From Gracilaria domingensis (taxonomy: Eukaryota; Rhodophyta; Florideophyceae; Gracilariales; Gracilariaceae), in contig VCMS01000030.1 in NCBI GenBank assembly GCA_022539475.1, positions 372,001 through 436,000 on the forward strand: a stretch of 64,000 nucleotides of DNA. Reading direction: 5' to 3'. Positions 29,844-41,300 of the stretch are shown here, piece by piece. Positions within the stretch are counted from its first letter, which is position 1. Each line of letters starts with the position of its first letter. The position numbers and the translations under genes were made by a program. The notes below the pieces were generated by a model. That model made no database searches and was not told the origin of the DNA. It saw nothing but the letters and a program-made list of their open reading frames with translations.

Positions 29844-32006
29844 ATGCGAATTTTTTGTCCACACCTGTCCAATATCTGCAACGCAGAAGGCTTGCGCCGA
29901 GTGTCGCGAGCAGCCGAGTCCGTGTTCGCCGCTGCAAACCGCCCACTGACTGATATCGGCAACAGCAGCGTCCCGAGATGTCTGCATCCAGACTGCGTGC
30001 TGAGTGCCGCGCAGGATGTCTTCGTCTGCCTGCACTGCGTCTATATATCGTGTCTTAACGTCGCTCATGCGCAATTAGCTCCCGCGCCAGAAGAAAATCA
30101 CAAAACTGGTGATGCTGCTTCTCTACCGGAACACCACTCCCATCTTTACCAACATTTTCTTTCAACAAACCATTTCCTTCATCTTTCCGTCGAACATCAG
30201 CAAATGTTTTGCGCCCAATGCAACGATTACGTCTTCAATCGATACCTAGATGGTGCGATAGGCTTGCAAAAGTACATGGCTCGAGCCCAGCGTCGTCGCT
30301 TTACGTCTTCCATCTCGCCCCTTGACACTCCAGTCCAGAGCAGCCCGGTGTTTCAACTATCGAATATCAAGGATCGCTCCAAAAAGAGACGCCTTCTTAC
30401 TCCATCAGAATGGACTCCGTCGGATCAAGAACTCAACAATATAACTCTCAACTCCGTCATGTTCACCCAACCAAGAAATGGCATTCGACCACCGGCTGGT
30501 CTATTCAACCTGGGAAACTCCTGTTATATGAATTCCGTCTTGCAGGCTTTCCTCAATGCACCTCCTCTTCGCAGATTCTTTCTGGCCGATGAACACAGAC
30601 CTTACTGCAAAAGAAAAACCAAATCCGATTGCCTAGCATGCGCAATTGATAAATTGGTATGTGACTCGACGTTTACCATTGAGGCCGTGCCACCGAAAGA
30701 GAAGAATGGTCAATCATCTGCATCCCTTCAAGTACCTTTTCTCGTTCCTCAATCCGTTCTTGACATCATGTGGAGAAACGCAGAACATCTTGCAACATAT
30801 GCTCAACACGATGCACATGAATTTTTGATAGCGGCTTTGAATGTTCTTAATGCACACTGTCGGCATGAAAAGTTTCCGGATAGAACGAAACAGAAAACGG
30901 ATCCCTCGAAGAACGAACTTTCGACTACGTCAAAACGAGGATCTTCTGATTCGAGGCGCAAACTTAGTCCTGTAAGCCCAGTGACCAACGTCAGAGCGGA
31001 TCGCGATGGAGTGTTTTCCAAAGCAAGCCTTCTCTCCATCCATTCAACCACAAGTATTGTTCAGAGCTTATTCAGCGGAACATTGCAGTCTGACGTTGTT
31101 TGCCGCATTTGTGGAAACAGCTCGCCCACGTTGGAACGATTCTATGACATCTCTTTGGATGTCGATAAGGTCATCAAGCCGGCTTCCACTAGGCGAAGCA
31201 GAGCGCCATCTCCTGCTATAGATTCCCAAAACAGTGGCGGGAGCTCGGCACAGAAATCATTTGCTGCTTCCAGTAATGATCGCTCTGGGCTGCGAAACAA
31301 AGCTGATCTCAGAGGTGATCACGGTTCTCAGAATACTTCTGGAAGCAGGTCATCTCATGACGCGAACAACTCAAGTGGCGAGGGCGACGATGTTGACATA
31401 GCAAACACTCTCCGCGAGTGCCTGTCGAGGTTTACTGAACCAGAACTGCTTGGATCTTCTTCTAAGATGCATTGCATGAATTGTAATAGGAGACAGGAAT
31501 CCATGAAGCAGATGAGCATAAGAACTCTACCGCCTATTATCTGTTTCCACTTTAAGCGATTCGAGCAGTCTTTTGCCAGTATAAGAAGAAGCGAAATGGT
31601 GAAGATCGATACTCCTGTGGAGTTTCCAGCAGACGGCTTGGATCTATCGCCGTTTCAAACTTCAGAGGTGTTGCGGAGGCGAGAAGGAGACACTACACAC
31701 CAAGCGATGACCACAGTGTTGTCGAATACGGCTGATCCATCGCCTTGTGAACAACCAGAAAAACTTAAACTATCGCAGTTGATAGTCAGACCCAACAATG
31801 ATGCAGTCTATGATCTATTTGCAGTCGTCAATCACAACGGTCGAATAGACAGCGGACACTATACTTCCATAATACGAAGACAAGGGGAATGGTTTCGATG
31901 TGACGATGAGAAGGTAAGCAGAATCGCGGAGGTTGGCGAGATAATTCGCAGTGAAGAGGCGTATCTGGTGTTCTACGTGCAGCGCTTTCCAAATGTGCAA
32001 TTCTAG
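29844..32006 (+). CDS. USP22: Ubiquitin carboxyl-terminal hydrolase, USP22/Ubp8 type
   Basis: The 720-residue protein has an N-terminal UBP zinc finger (residues about 5-130: CPHL, PRCLHPDC, VFVCLHC, HHSHLYQHFL, MFCAQCNDYVF), the arrangement of Ubp8/USP22, the SAGA subunit that deubiquitinates histone H2B. The USP catalytic domain follows. The Cys box is GLFNLGNSCYMNSVLQAF (C at about 226), QHDAHEFLIAALN is the QQDA-type box, two Cys pairs form the zinc ribbon (VCRICGN, MHCMNCNR), and the His box is HNGRIDSGHYTSI (H at about 672) with WFRCDDEKVS. All catalytic residues are present. A Ser-rich loop of about 70 residues interrupts the domain near 31190-31390. It converges with RPT1, with 180 bp between stops. 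Confidence 0.92.
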   Translation: MRIFCPHLSNICNAEGLRRVSRAAESVFAAANRPLTDIGNSSVPRCLHPDCVLSAAQDVFVCLHCVYISCLNVAHAQLAPAPEENHKTGDAASLPEHHSHLYQHFLSTNHFLHLSVEHQQMFCAQCNDYVFNRYLDGAIGLQKYMARAQRRRFTSSISPLDTPVQSSPVFQLSNIKDRSKKRRLLTPSEWTPSDQELNNITLNSVMFTQPRNGIRPPAGLFNLGNSCYMNSVLQAFLNAPPLRRFFLADEHRPYCKRKTKSDCLACAIDKLVCDSTFTIEAVPPKEKNGQSSASLQVPFLVPQSVLDIMWRNAEHLATYAQHDAHEFLIAALNVLNAHCRHEKFPDRTKQKTDPSKNELSTTSKRGSSDSRRKLSPVSPVTNVRADRDGVFSKASLLSIHSTTSIVQSLFSGTLQSDVVCRICGNSSPTLERFYDISLDVDKVIKPASTRRSRAPSPAIDSQNSGGSSAQKSFAASSNDRSGLRNKADLRGDHGSQNTSGSRSSHDANNSSGEGDDVDIANTLRECLSRFTEPELLGSSSKMHCMNCNRRQESMKQMSIRTLPPIICFHFKRFEQSFASIRRSEMVKIDTPVEFPADGLDLSPFQTSEVLRRREGDTTHQAMTTVLSNTADPSPCEQPEKLKLSQLIVRPNNDAVYDLFAVVNHNGRIDSGHYTSIIRRQGEWFRCDDEKVSRIAEVGEIIRSEEAYLVFYVQRFPNVQF

Positions 32007-32186
32007 CCTTTGACCTGCGTGAGGAGATAAGTCGGCAAGGAGCTCGAGCCGAGTTTCTTGACACTGCCAAGGGTACTACTCGCACCACGCGCTATGCAAA
32101 TACAAAGTACCATTGTAGAGAGGCAAGCACAAGTTGGGATATCTCGGCAATATTTTGTTGATAGAACCTTGCATAAACAAGAATAA

Positions 32187-33461
32187 CTAATTGTACACAA
32201 GATACTTTGCTGTTGCACTGAACTTAGCGTATCCTTGTATGACCTTCGCGATAGACTCCAGAAAGTCTTTCTCTGTTACTGTCTTGCGACGCGCTCGAAT
32301 GGCAAACATGCCAGCCTCAGTACAGACTGAACGAATGTCAGCACCAGTTGCATTGGGACAAAGACGCGCAAGCAAGTCCCATCGAATGTCTCGCTCACAA
32401 TTGATAGACCTTCCGTGAATCTTGAAGATCTGAGTTCTTCCCTCAAGATCAGGAAGCCCAACTTCAATCTTACGATCAAGTCGACCTGGTCGCAGTAGCG
32501 CAGGATCTAATGTATCCGGTCTGTTTGTTGCCATTAGAACCTTGATGTTACCTCTCGCGCTGAAACCATCCAGTTGGTTTAGAATTTCCAACATAGTACG
32601 TTGCACTTCATTGTCCCCACCCTGCCCATCATCGAAACGGGCGCCACCGATGGCGTCAATTTCATCGAAGAATACAATACAGGCACGTTTTGTTCTCGCA
32701 AGTTCGAATAGCTCTCTCACCATACGGGCTCCCTCACCTGTGTATTTTTGCACAAGTTCAGAACCGATAACTCGAATAAAGCATGCATCAGTTCTGTTGG
32801 CAACAGCTCGAGCAAGAAGCGTCTTTCCGGTCCCAGGAGGGCCGTAGAGAAGCACGCCTTTGGGCGGATCGATTCCGAGCGCAACAAATTTCTCTGGGTT
32901 AAGTAGAGGCAATTCGACAACCTCTCTAATGCGCTCGATGGCTTCCTTGGCACCTCCAACATCATTGTACGTCACGTCAGGCTTCTCCTCGACTGTCATC
33001 ATAGTGACTGACGCGTCAATCTTCGGAGGAAGAGGAATTTGGATTTGATACTTGTTGCGGTCGACGCCAACACGCATGCCTTCTTCTATGTCAGTTGGAG
33101 CGACGCGTTCCCCTAAGCTGACAACAAACTTTGCCATTTGCTTGATATTAATAACATATTTGGCGTCTTCTCCTTCTTGGGTTATGATCTTGGTGCATCG
33201 AGCAACCTGAAGGGGCTGCTCTTCAACAATGTTCTGACGATCTTTGACCAAATCCCACTGTGAAGGGGGTGCAAGACCTGTATCTGACTCCTTGATTCCA
33301 CATAACTCGTCGACCTGCTTTGCCTTCTCTTTGATTTCTTTTTCAAGCTTCTTAATAGCAAGTGAATATGGACCGAGACCGTATGTCTTTAAAAGGGCGA
33401 TGTCCCCCTCATCCAGGGTCTGGATCGGTGCGTCCTCTTTCTTTTCTTCTTCTGCAACCAT
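32187..33461 (-). CDS. RPT1: 26S proteasome regulatory ATPase subunit RPT1
   Basis: The 424-residue protein matches RPT1/PSMC2 along its length. The family N-terminus ([20 protein letters not shown]) starts a coiled coil, followed by the OB-type region and the AAA+ module: Walker [21 protein letters not shown], pore loop [13 protein letters not shown], Walker [13 protein letters not shown] and the arginine-finger strand [15 protein letters not shown]. It unfolds ubiquitinated substrates and drives them into the 20S core. Length and start are as expected for the family. It is divergent from the kinase-like gene and convergent with the USP22-type gene. Confidence 0.97.
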   Translation of the reverse strand: MVAEEEKKEDAPIQTLDEGDIALLKTYGLGPYSLAIKKLEKEIKEKAKQVDELCGIKESDTGLAPPSQWDLVKDRQNIVEEQPLQVARCTKIITQEGEDAKYVINIKQMAKFVVSLGERVAPTDIEEGMRVGVDRNKYQIQIPLPPKIDASVTMMTVEEKPDVTYNDVGGAKEAIERIREVVELPLLNPEKFVALGIDPPKGVLLYGPPGTGKTLLARAVANRTDACFIRVIGSELVQKYTGEGARMVRELFELARTKRACIVFFDEIDAIGGARFDDGQGGDNEVQRTMLEILNQLDGFSARGNIKVLMATNRPDTLDPALLRPGRLDRKIEVGLPDLEGRTQIFKIHGRSINCERDIRWDLLARLCPNATGADIRSVCTEAGMFAIRARRKTVTEKDFLESIAKVIQGYAKFSATAKYLVYN

Positions 33462-33987
33462 TTATGTTCAGATTACCACCAGCGGAACTGAAAAATTTCC
33501 CTCGAGCGTGAACCGTGCGGTTTCAGTTTCCTCCTGACGAACTCGATGAGGGCGGTCTTTGTTGGGGGGGTAGGGCAATGGTATTGCAATCCCCAGGCCA
33601 TGTACTCATGGATGGAAACGGTGTGGAGTTGGAACCTAACACACAACTTGCTGTGCACGTGGGCACGTGTGCAGATGGCACGTGATCGATGGTCGTCACG
33701 GCCTGCAACTGAACAAGGCGTCATGATCATCATGATTCATGATTCATGATGTAGCCTTATCAAAGGTGGACCTTATCTTTGAGGGTTCAACTTCGAATGT
33801 TCGTTCTCGCAAACCTGTTGAACCGAGGGTAGCTTACTTTCGTAATGACATCGTGTCGCTCGTTCTCTTCCGATCTCGATTTTCTGGCTATTCTACGCAC
33901 ATGCAAAGGGTGTCGCCCATGACCGCCTTGAAGTAAGCACATGCACTCTGGTCTCTCTTCCGCGCATATCTCATACCTCGTAATCCC
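33462..33987. promoter_or_regulatory. Divergent promoter region, RPT1 and kinase-like gene
   Basis: A short direct repeat of CATGATT occurs at 33733-33750. No other regulatory element was recognised. Confidence 0.4.
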
Positions 33988-35448
33988 ATGACAGTTTCCA
34001 TCAAATCAGAACATGTTTGCCCACCAGATCGAGACCCTCTGCCATACATAGCCCTTTTCGTTAACGGTGACAGCAGCCAGGTCATCGTCCAATGCCAGGG
34101 TGATCGTCTCTGTTTCCCACGGTTTGAGTGCCCAGAAGTTCCGCACCTCGGCGAGAAAATGTGCCAGTGCTTCCGTAACCGATTGGAAGAGGTGTGTGGG
34201 ACAAAATACGACTTACTCTTCTTGCATGCATCCATAAATTACTTCTACACGTCGGGTGAAAGGCCGGTACATGCAATTTTTCAATGCGTATCTCCGATTG
34301 ACGACGAAACAAACACGTTAGTATCACCAGCGTCAAAGGCGTACAAATGGATGTCAGTTTCAGACGTTGAAGACTTCATAGAAGAGTCTCACCCTTGTTG
34401 GAAAGATCATAGAGATGAATATAGCGCTCTCGCGACCTTAACGAGAAAAGACTTTTATGAATGTTCAGAAGAAGGGTATCGACCTTGGGAACTCCCCATG
34501 TGGCACACACGCACTGCAAATGAGGCAAAACAGGTTTTGTCAAGATTTGGATACGCTGTGAAAGGTGATTTCGAGCAGGCGATAATCACACAGAATGCTG
34601 CTGTATTGCGTGTGGCGACCAACAAAGGAAACGTTTACTTGAAAGCGAGCAATCGAAGAGAAGGCAAGATAACGGATCTAATAGCAGGGTTTGCACCTCA
34701 ACTTGTTCGGAAGCCTATATTTGTGAACGAAGAAAAGGAATGGATGTTGATGGATGATTACGGGACCGTTCTGGATCACAATTCCAGTGACGCAGAGTAC
34801 GAAAAGTTTTGTATTCCATTGGGACAGCTTCATATGGAATCAATGCAGCACCTTGAAGCCTTGAAGGAAGCTGGCCTTCCGTTTGAGTCTTCTCAGTCGT
34901 TGATACACCGAACGGAGACGATGCTAATGGATGATGGAGTCAGAAAGATTATCGGAGCGCGTGAGGCATTTCGGGATTGTACTACAAACGGAATAGCAGA
35001 TTTGCAGGAGCATTCTAGAGCTTTGTGCGAGCTACTACAGGAGCTTTATGAAAAGGGAAAGTGTCCATTGTCTGTAGTACATGGTGACCTGTGCCAAAAT
35101 ATGATAAAGAGTTACGATGGTTCTTTCATTCTATTCGACTGGGGAGCTGCACGAATCGACGTTCCGTTATGCGATATTATGGCTTTGGAGACAAAGATAA
35201 GCTCGGATGCGATGGAAGAGTACCTGAAGTTATGGGAAAAGTATGCCTCACCATCTGAACTGCGGTTGTTGTTTGGAATCGTATACATTAGGTTAAGGCT
35301 CATCTGGGTGCTGAAAAACTATGAGCATGAAGCACGCAGTGGGCGAGTTACATGGTTAGAGGGTATTGTAGTGAATATGCTTGAAGGATTGCTGGAGGAC
35401 GCTATAGAACATGTAGAGGAACGAAACCGACGAGCTTCAGACTTGTGA
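33988..35448 (+). CDS. Aminoglycoside-phosphotransferase-like kinase with N-terminal extension
   Basis: The 486-residue protein ends in an APH/choline-kinase-like fold. The Brenner catalytic motif is VVHGDLCQNMIK (about residues 362-374), followed by ILFDWGAARID with the metal-binding Asp. A nucleotide-binding N-lobe is suggested around VLRVATNKGNVYLKAS (about 207-222). Residues 1-190 form a separate domain I cannot name, with Cys-rich and Trp-containing segments (KAYKWMSVSDVEDFI), faintly NUDIX-like. The substrate is unknown; APH-fold kinases in eukaryotes act on small molecules such as choline, sugars or homoserine. Frame and motifs are intact. Confidence 0.75.
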   Translation: MTVSIKSEHVCPPDRDPLPYIALFVNGDSSQVIVQCQGDRLCFPRFECPEVPHLGEKMCQCFRNRLEEVCGTKYDLLFLHASINYFYTSGERPVHAIFQCVSPIDDETNTLVSPASKAYKWMSVSDVEDFIEESHPCWKDHRDEYSALATLTRKDFYECSEEGYRPWELPMWHTRTANEAKQVLSRFGYAVKGDFEQAIITQNAAVLRVATNKGNVYLKASNRREGKITDLIAGFAPQLVRKPIFVNEEKEWMLMDDYGTVLDHNSSDAEYEKFCIPLGQLHMESMQHLEALKEAGLPFESSQSLIHRTETMLMDDGVRKIIGAREAFRDCTTNGIADLQEHSRALCELLQELYEKGKCPLSVVHGDLCQNMIKSYDGSFILFDWGAARIDVPLCDIMALETKISSDAMEEYLKLWEKYASPSELRLLFGIVYIRLRLIWVLKNYEHEARSGRVTWLEGIVVNMLEGLLEDAIEHVEERNRRASDL

Positions 35449-35694
35449 ATGGTCAGCTCGAGGCTTTAGTCTGCGGCTGTGATACATTGTCAAGTTCGAA
35501 GCATTTATTATTTCAAGACGCGGTGCAGCCATACCTGCCTCTGATCTAGAAGCCATTCGTTTGTTCATTACGACCCAGATGTCCGACGAAAACCAGATAT
35601 CTCCGCCGCTGACTATTGCCAATGGCTTTAATCGACAATTTGCGCAGAGTCTCACAAGTCGCTGCCCCACTCACTGTACCTCTGCTTTTCTTCC

Positions 35695-36364
35695 TTATAT
35701 ATGGCGTAACATATGTTTGTCTAACTTCTCTTGGGTCGAAAAACTTTCGTTGCAGATTGGGTTTGGACAATCATATCTGGGATTCTCCTGTATTCATAGG
35801 TTCATGGTTTCTTTCTCGTCAGACTTTCCAAAGACAAAATGGGCAAGAGAGAAGTTATTGCCCACACTTACATGTTCCGTTCTTGTGTGACGCTCTATAC
35901 CAGATTTGGTATCATAAGTTTTTCTACAAATAGTACATTCATGTTGACCTCTGTTTCCTTCACTCCCTCCTCTATGGTAGTCATTTCTATGTCTGGCATA
36001 TGAGGCTTTAAGAAGAAAAGGAAAATCAAGTCAGTCATCAAAATCCGTTCATGTTCATGAACGTAACGCTTCCAGATTCTCAGTTTTGTAAGAGTTCCAA
36101 AAATGTAGATTTCGTGTGGCATTATGAACACTCACAATCAGTTTTAAAGGGTTCTTGGCTTGAAGATTGGTACGTTGACGTGTCACAACGAAAATCAATT
36201 GATGTACACAAACATAGAGTTTAGAGGACAAAAACAATACTCTCCAAAGCACAGCCTAACGGTTAGGCCGGGAAGACAAGAAAAACTTACTTAGCGCATT
36301 CAGGTTCGGGGCAGTAAATCTTTTTCATCTTTCTTCCGCGAGAACTAGAAGCATGTCCTGACAT
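35695..36364 (-). pseudogene. Split C2H2 zinc-finger gene, partly decayed
   Basis: Pieces of a multi-finger gene can be assembled on the minus strand. Exon 1 (36364-36291) begins with an ATG and ends KKIYCPEPECA, a C-x4-C half finger, at a GTAAGT donor (36290-36285). A middle block (about 36025-35872) contains a complete finger, ECTICRKTYDTKSGIERHTR plus TEH, ending at another GTAAGT donor. An 84-bp intron (35871-35788, ending TACAG) leads in frame to the last exon (35787-35695), which encodes CPNPICNESFSTQEKLDKHM plus LRH and a stop. Between exon 1 and the middle block a finger-like FGTLTKLRIWKRYVHEHE is present, but its first His is Trp and I find no acceptor restoring frame. This may be a diverged working gene with an unseen exon, or a decaying one. 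Confidence 0.55.
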
Positions 36365-37887
36365 TATTCAAGAGTTCATGAGTTGAAGTACCACGTAGAG
36401 AGGATCTCTGAATCGCCTCCGTAGCTTATCCCGAAACGATGTGCAAAGAGAAAGAAACACCGGTTCTACGCACCATTTCAGATTTAAATAGTCGGAGGGA
36501 TGTCCACTGATATAAAGGATGAAGCTACTAATGATGGGCGTGAGTCATGCCACATGGCTCAGATTTTCATCAGTTCTTAGCCTTCTTAGCGAGAGAAAAC
36601 TATTTATAGATAGTTCCACCTCAGCCCTGGAATTGGGGGCTATTATTCCCATGAACGAAGAAGAAGAAGACATGACTGGGGAATGATGGGAACTAGATAC
36701 TCTATCGAACAGGAACAACGAATGGAACTTGCCTAAATTAAATTGAACGGTTTTTCTGATTGTGTTTGACAATGCGGGTTTGTTCACGAGTTGTTGATGA
36801 TGCCACAATTGTAAATCTGTGCGGATGGAATTCTTTGCACAAATACGGTTCTGGCAGTACGCCGTAAAACAAACATTCATTCAGCCCTTCCAAGTAGATA
36901 GTGTAAATTGCAACAGCAACATGTAAGGGCTGAATGGAACGGCGCTCAGATTGCATTTCTGTGTCGCAACTGGCAAAGTTGCACAAGTCGACAAAGGGTT
37001 TCACAGCAGCGCACTCATGGAACCTATTCATGCGTTCGTCCGACTGATGTATCTCACGGATAAGGAGAGGATATACTTATGATAGGCATCTTGAAACCAT
37101 GGCTCTCAAAATTTCTTGGTTTTCTTTAGAAGAGCATGGCATCTGCCCTTTCTTCTTTCTTTCTGAAGAAAAATTGTGCGATGTGTCTCAGAGCTGAAGC
37201 GTGAACCCAATTTCGCATGTTGAACAAAAACTCTCGTTCTGTGAATGTGTTCTCAACGAACATTCTATGGCGAAGACCCTGATTCTTAATGAGCATGCAG
37301 TTTGGTGAGAACACGAAAGAAGAAAAAAAGAAGGTATGTAGTTGGCGAAAAAGAGACCTAATTCGAACTCAGTCTGCACAGCCTTGGTCTCCAAGAGCAA
37401 GAATGCGTTTGTCATGACTCAGCTTTTGTCAAACCTACTATCCGAACTGATTACTCAATGTCTCGAGCACAGATTGGATCTCGCTTTCATTCTTAAGTGC
37501 TATATGTGGCCCAATTCAGCTTTCTTTGGAAGCCTTACGAGACATGTAGATATCGCAGCTAGTATTCTACCTGCCCTGACCCAACGAACGGAAAACACCT
37601 AGGAAACCAAACCGTAAGTTTCGGCGATTGACGTTCCACATACTAATGTGGCCTTAGGAACTAATGAACGAATGCAATTCATTTAAGGTTCGCTGAGGTT
37701 AGGAAAGCCCGTTGGCTGCAATCATTGTGCAATGGGAGCAAGGCAACGGCGATTTACCTCTGAGGTAACTGGGAACGACGCAAGCCGCAAATGCGAAAAA
37801 TTGTCGACAGTCTTTTTGGGAACAAATCTTGATTAATTAACTGCAATAATATAACTTTATTTTGTTAATAGGAACTTTTATTTGCTG
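36365..37887. other. Spacer with zinc-finger relics
   Basis: No intact gene. Minus-strand fragments at about 36790-36880 (YCQNRICAKNSIRTDLQLWH) and about 37150-37230 (SFCSTCEIGFT, then LRHIAQ after a frame change) resemble pieces of the neighbouring split C2H2 gene, suggesting further decayed fingers or a duplicated copy. The right edge is the target-site duplication of the MULE. Confidence 0.4.
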
Positions 37888-37896
37888 CGATCTGCT
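37888..37896. repeat. Left 9-bp target-site duplication of the MULE
   Basis: CGATCTGCT, identical to 44106-44114 on the other side of the element. Confidence 0.97.
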
Positions 37897-38106
37897 GGCA
37901 AGTGCCGAATCGACACGACGTCGCCGACGTAGGACCCCCCTCCAATCAGGGAGTGGGGTTCAACATTGGATACCCTGATAAATGCGCCCTGAGAGCAGGT
38001 CGAGCTCCCGACCAACCACCTCCCCATATTACGCCTTCAACCCAATAGTACAGCGGGGTTCAACATCGCGTTCCTTTCGCCCAACCGTACATAACCAAGT
38101 CAGAAG
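37897..38106 (+). repeat. MULE left terminal inverted repeat, 210 bp
   Basis: It begins GGCAAGTGCCGAATCG and ends CCAAGTCAGAAG. It contains two direct copies of GGGGTTCAACAT exactly 100 bp apart (37955-37966 and 38055-38066). Confidence 0.97.
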
Positions 38107-38356
38107 TTCAGTAAAGGCGCGCTTTTCAAACAAAACGGATGCTCTTCCTCTCTCTTCTCTTCCTCGCCCGATGATCTGCCACCCCAATTCTCCCCATCAA
38201 GATATTCAAAAGCTCCCCACAAAGACATTCAAAAGCTCTCGTGACAGATCATAAGCGCAGAACTAATTAATTATTACTATCATAAGTGTCTACTCTTCTC
38301 GGTAAGCACTCCTTTCAACAAACAAAACAAAATATTAACAAGTATGCTAATACATC

Positions 38357-41300
38357 TCAGTTTCTTTGTTCAATAATGTCAAGTGCCTTCGAAATCGCAG
38401 CTGTTATTGCAAGACGAGACACAGGCGCATCTGTACCATCACGACTTTGAGATCCTTGAGATACATTGATTGATCCTGTATCCTTATCTACTGTGTAATC
38501 GTCTTTTGAGGCTATCTTTCTTTTCTTCGATGCAAAACGTTCTGTATAGGACTTCTTCCGTTTTGACGGCCTCACATTTGCTCTATTGGGTGCCTGAATA
38601 ACATTTCTAGAGCTCTGCTCCCATCGCAACATTTCGTTCTGCGGGTTGGAACTTTCACCAACCTTGAATTGGTTGAAGAAAGATAAAGATGGTAACCGAC
38701 CGTTATTATAGCTTTCCATGGAAATTCGAAGAACATTCTGAAAGTGATCGACAGCGTATGGTCCCATTCCTGATGTAACACGTTTGATTTGTTCGAACAA
38801 CGCATATGAGTCAGACCATTTTACGCAGGAACCAACCTCCTGTTCTGCAGACTGCTTTAGAAAGGAATCCACATCGTTCCCGTCCGATTGCTCTATCGTT
38901 GAGCAAAGTCCTGACTTCATTTGTTCAGTCAACTCAATGAGATCGAGCACCTTGGCTTCCTTTCGAAGACTACAAACACGAAGGTAGCCGAATTCTTGTG
39001 AGTCGGCCTTCCAATAGTCATCAAAGAAGGCTTCGATTTCAATGTAGTCATCCAATACGTCCTTTAGACTTGGGTGTTGCTGTGAAATCTCGCCGTAGAC
39101 CATCGCACATCGAACAATGTGACGGCAAGGGAAACCCATGGAACCGGTCTTTCGACAGTCACAGTACACCATGAGCTCGCTGTCACCTAATTCCTCGCTC
39201 TCCACATCCTTTCGAGCGAACAATACCGTCAGGGTCCTGCGTTCTTGTGGAGGGGGAGAGTCGAACTTGCGGAGCAGGTGTATGCTCCACGTGATTTTAA
39301 ACATAGCAACTGATTTGATGTTTGCTTCATCATCGGCGGAAAGCTCTGGCCAATCTACTTCGCTGATAGGGAGAACGCAAGCTGCCGAAACTACATAGTT
39401 CTTGGAGGGCACCACGCTTATCTCCTTAAACTTTGTGAGGCAGTAGCTGGTGTACTCCGCAATTAGATAGTCCAGTATTTCGGGAGGGAGAGGAAGCTGG
39501 CAATCTCTAATTGATCTGAATCTGGAGCTGGCGGGGGACATCGACCGTAGCCGTGATTCGTTGCGTTCTGCTAATCGTTTTGACGTCAGCCACTTCAATT
39601 GCTTTGGTATAGCAGAGAAGGGGACCTTCTTCGCCAAGATATAGGCCCTGTATCCAGCGTTAGAAGATTCTGTATACCCTGTTCCCTGAAAAAGGAAGAG
39701 GCGAGGGACTGCTGCATTTCGGAAGCATGCGACAAGTAGATATGGCCTTTTGGTATACAAGAATGAATACCAGTTAGGAATCTTCTGTGTTAACCCCTGG
39801 AAGTATCGGTTGTGGAACTCATCTCTTCGGGTGATAAAGGAGGATATAGAGCGCGACCTCCTTAGATTGAAGAGGTCTCGTGACATGTCATCGCACCAAT
39901 TTGGACGCCCGATTGTTGCGCACCAGGTAACGACATTCGACATCTGTTTCTGGTTTAGATGCCATTCGTCAAGAGAAATGAAAGATGTCTCGAACACCTT
40001 TTCTGTTGCTGCAATGCAGGCAGTGCTTTGATCCATTGATATAAGAGCTGGTGATATGGGAATCATGGACTTAAAACGTGTTAGAATCTCAGTGAAGTCC
40101 TCCTCGGACTCCCCACTGATGAATCCCATAAAGTATGTTAAGGTAAACCCGTCGTTTGCTCTTCCATTAATTGTGAAAAGGGGGAGCCCGTACCGATTCG
40201 CGACCGCTTTACAATCCACAGAAACTCCTGGTAAAACCCCGTAGCGTTTATAATCCTCCAGCCACTCCTTTAAAGCCCAGCAAACAGATGTCATCCGCCC
40301 CTGTCCATCACAACTGAAAGAGAACTTGTTCTGTGAGTCCTCTTCGTGCAGTGCCATTAGAGTTTCTAGTAGCTTCGTACACTCAAGATCTTTGGGGTTA
40401 GTTACAGAGCGGTTGTAACCAACCATCTGTCTCACCGATCTCACATTGATCGGAACGCCGTACTTGTCCGACAGAAACCGCACCGTGTCCCCAAGGTTCA
40501 TGTGCAGTGTATTTGTCATGTGAAGCGCTTCTGACCGCATACCCGCGGAAAGTTGTCTGATACCACCGTGGTCCATGGATGGAGGGTGATTATGCTTGGC
40601 CTCTCTAAAGTCCCCTACGTAGCATCTTCCATCTTCTTCTTTTTCGGGAGTTAACGTCTTTATAGTTAGCGAGAAGCTGCAAAGCTGTTTCTCACTACGC
40701 TTGCGACATTTCAAGATACACTTCTTGAGCACGCGGCTGTCTTCTACGTTCCTGCCTTCCTGATCTGTTGCTGTACATTTCTCACCAACAAATATAGATG
40801 TCCTGCACTTCAGCCTGTACCCAAGACACTCTGAAATGTACCTAACTTCCTTCACAACGTCTTGACCGGCTGCATTTAGTTCCAGGCTCTTGAAATAAGC
40901 TATGACAGCTGCTTTAAAGACACTGTTGACATCCAACTTCTCTTGTCCTGCTGCCAGAGCAGAAGCCTGCGCTTCTTCCGTGGGAGACTGAGGCTCCAAA
41001 ATACTGCTGAGAGAACCATCACCGGTTTCCTCCCTCTTCGAGAATAACACCAATTCATTAGGAAGCTCCTCGTTCTCATCTAAGAACAGAAACCTCTCGA
41101 TTAGTTTTGACGCGTCTTCGCTCTCACCATTCTCCGGAAGCTCGAACATCTGTAGTTCTTCTCGGTCCGGTAGTTCTCCTTGGTCCGTAGTGCTCAGTAC
41201 AGCAGGTATGAGACTATCACCTTCCTTACAAATCGTATCCACGGTTGGAATCCCTTGAGAACCAAATTTAATCTGCCCCATTCCATTCTGGCCGTGCACA

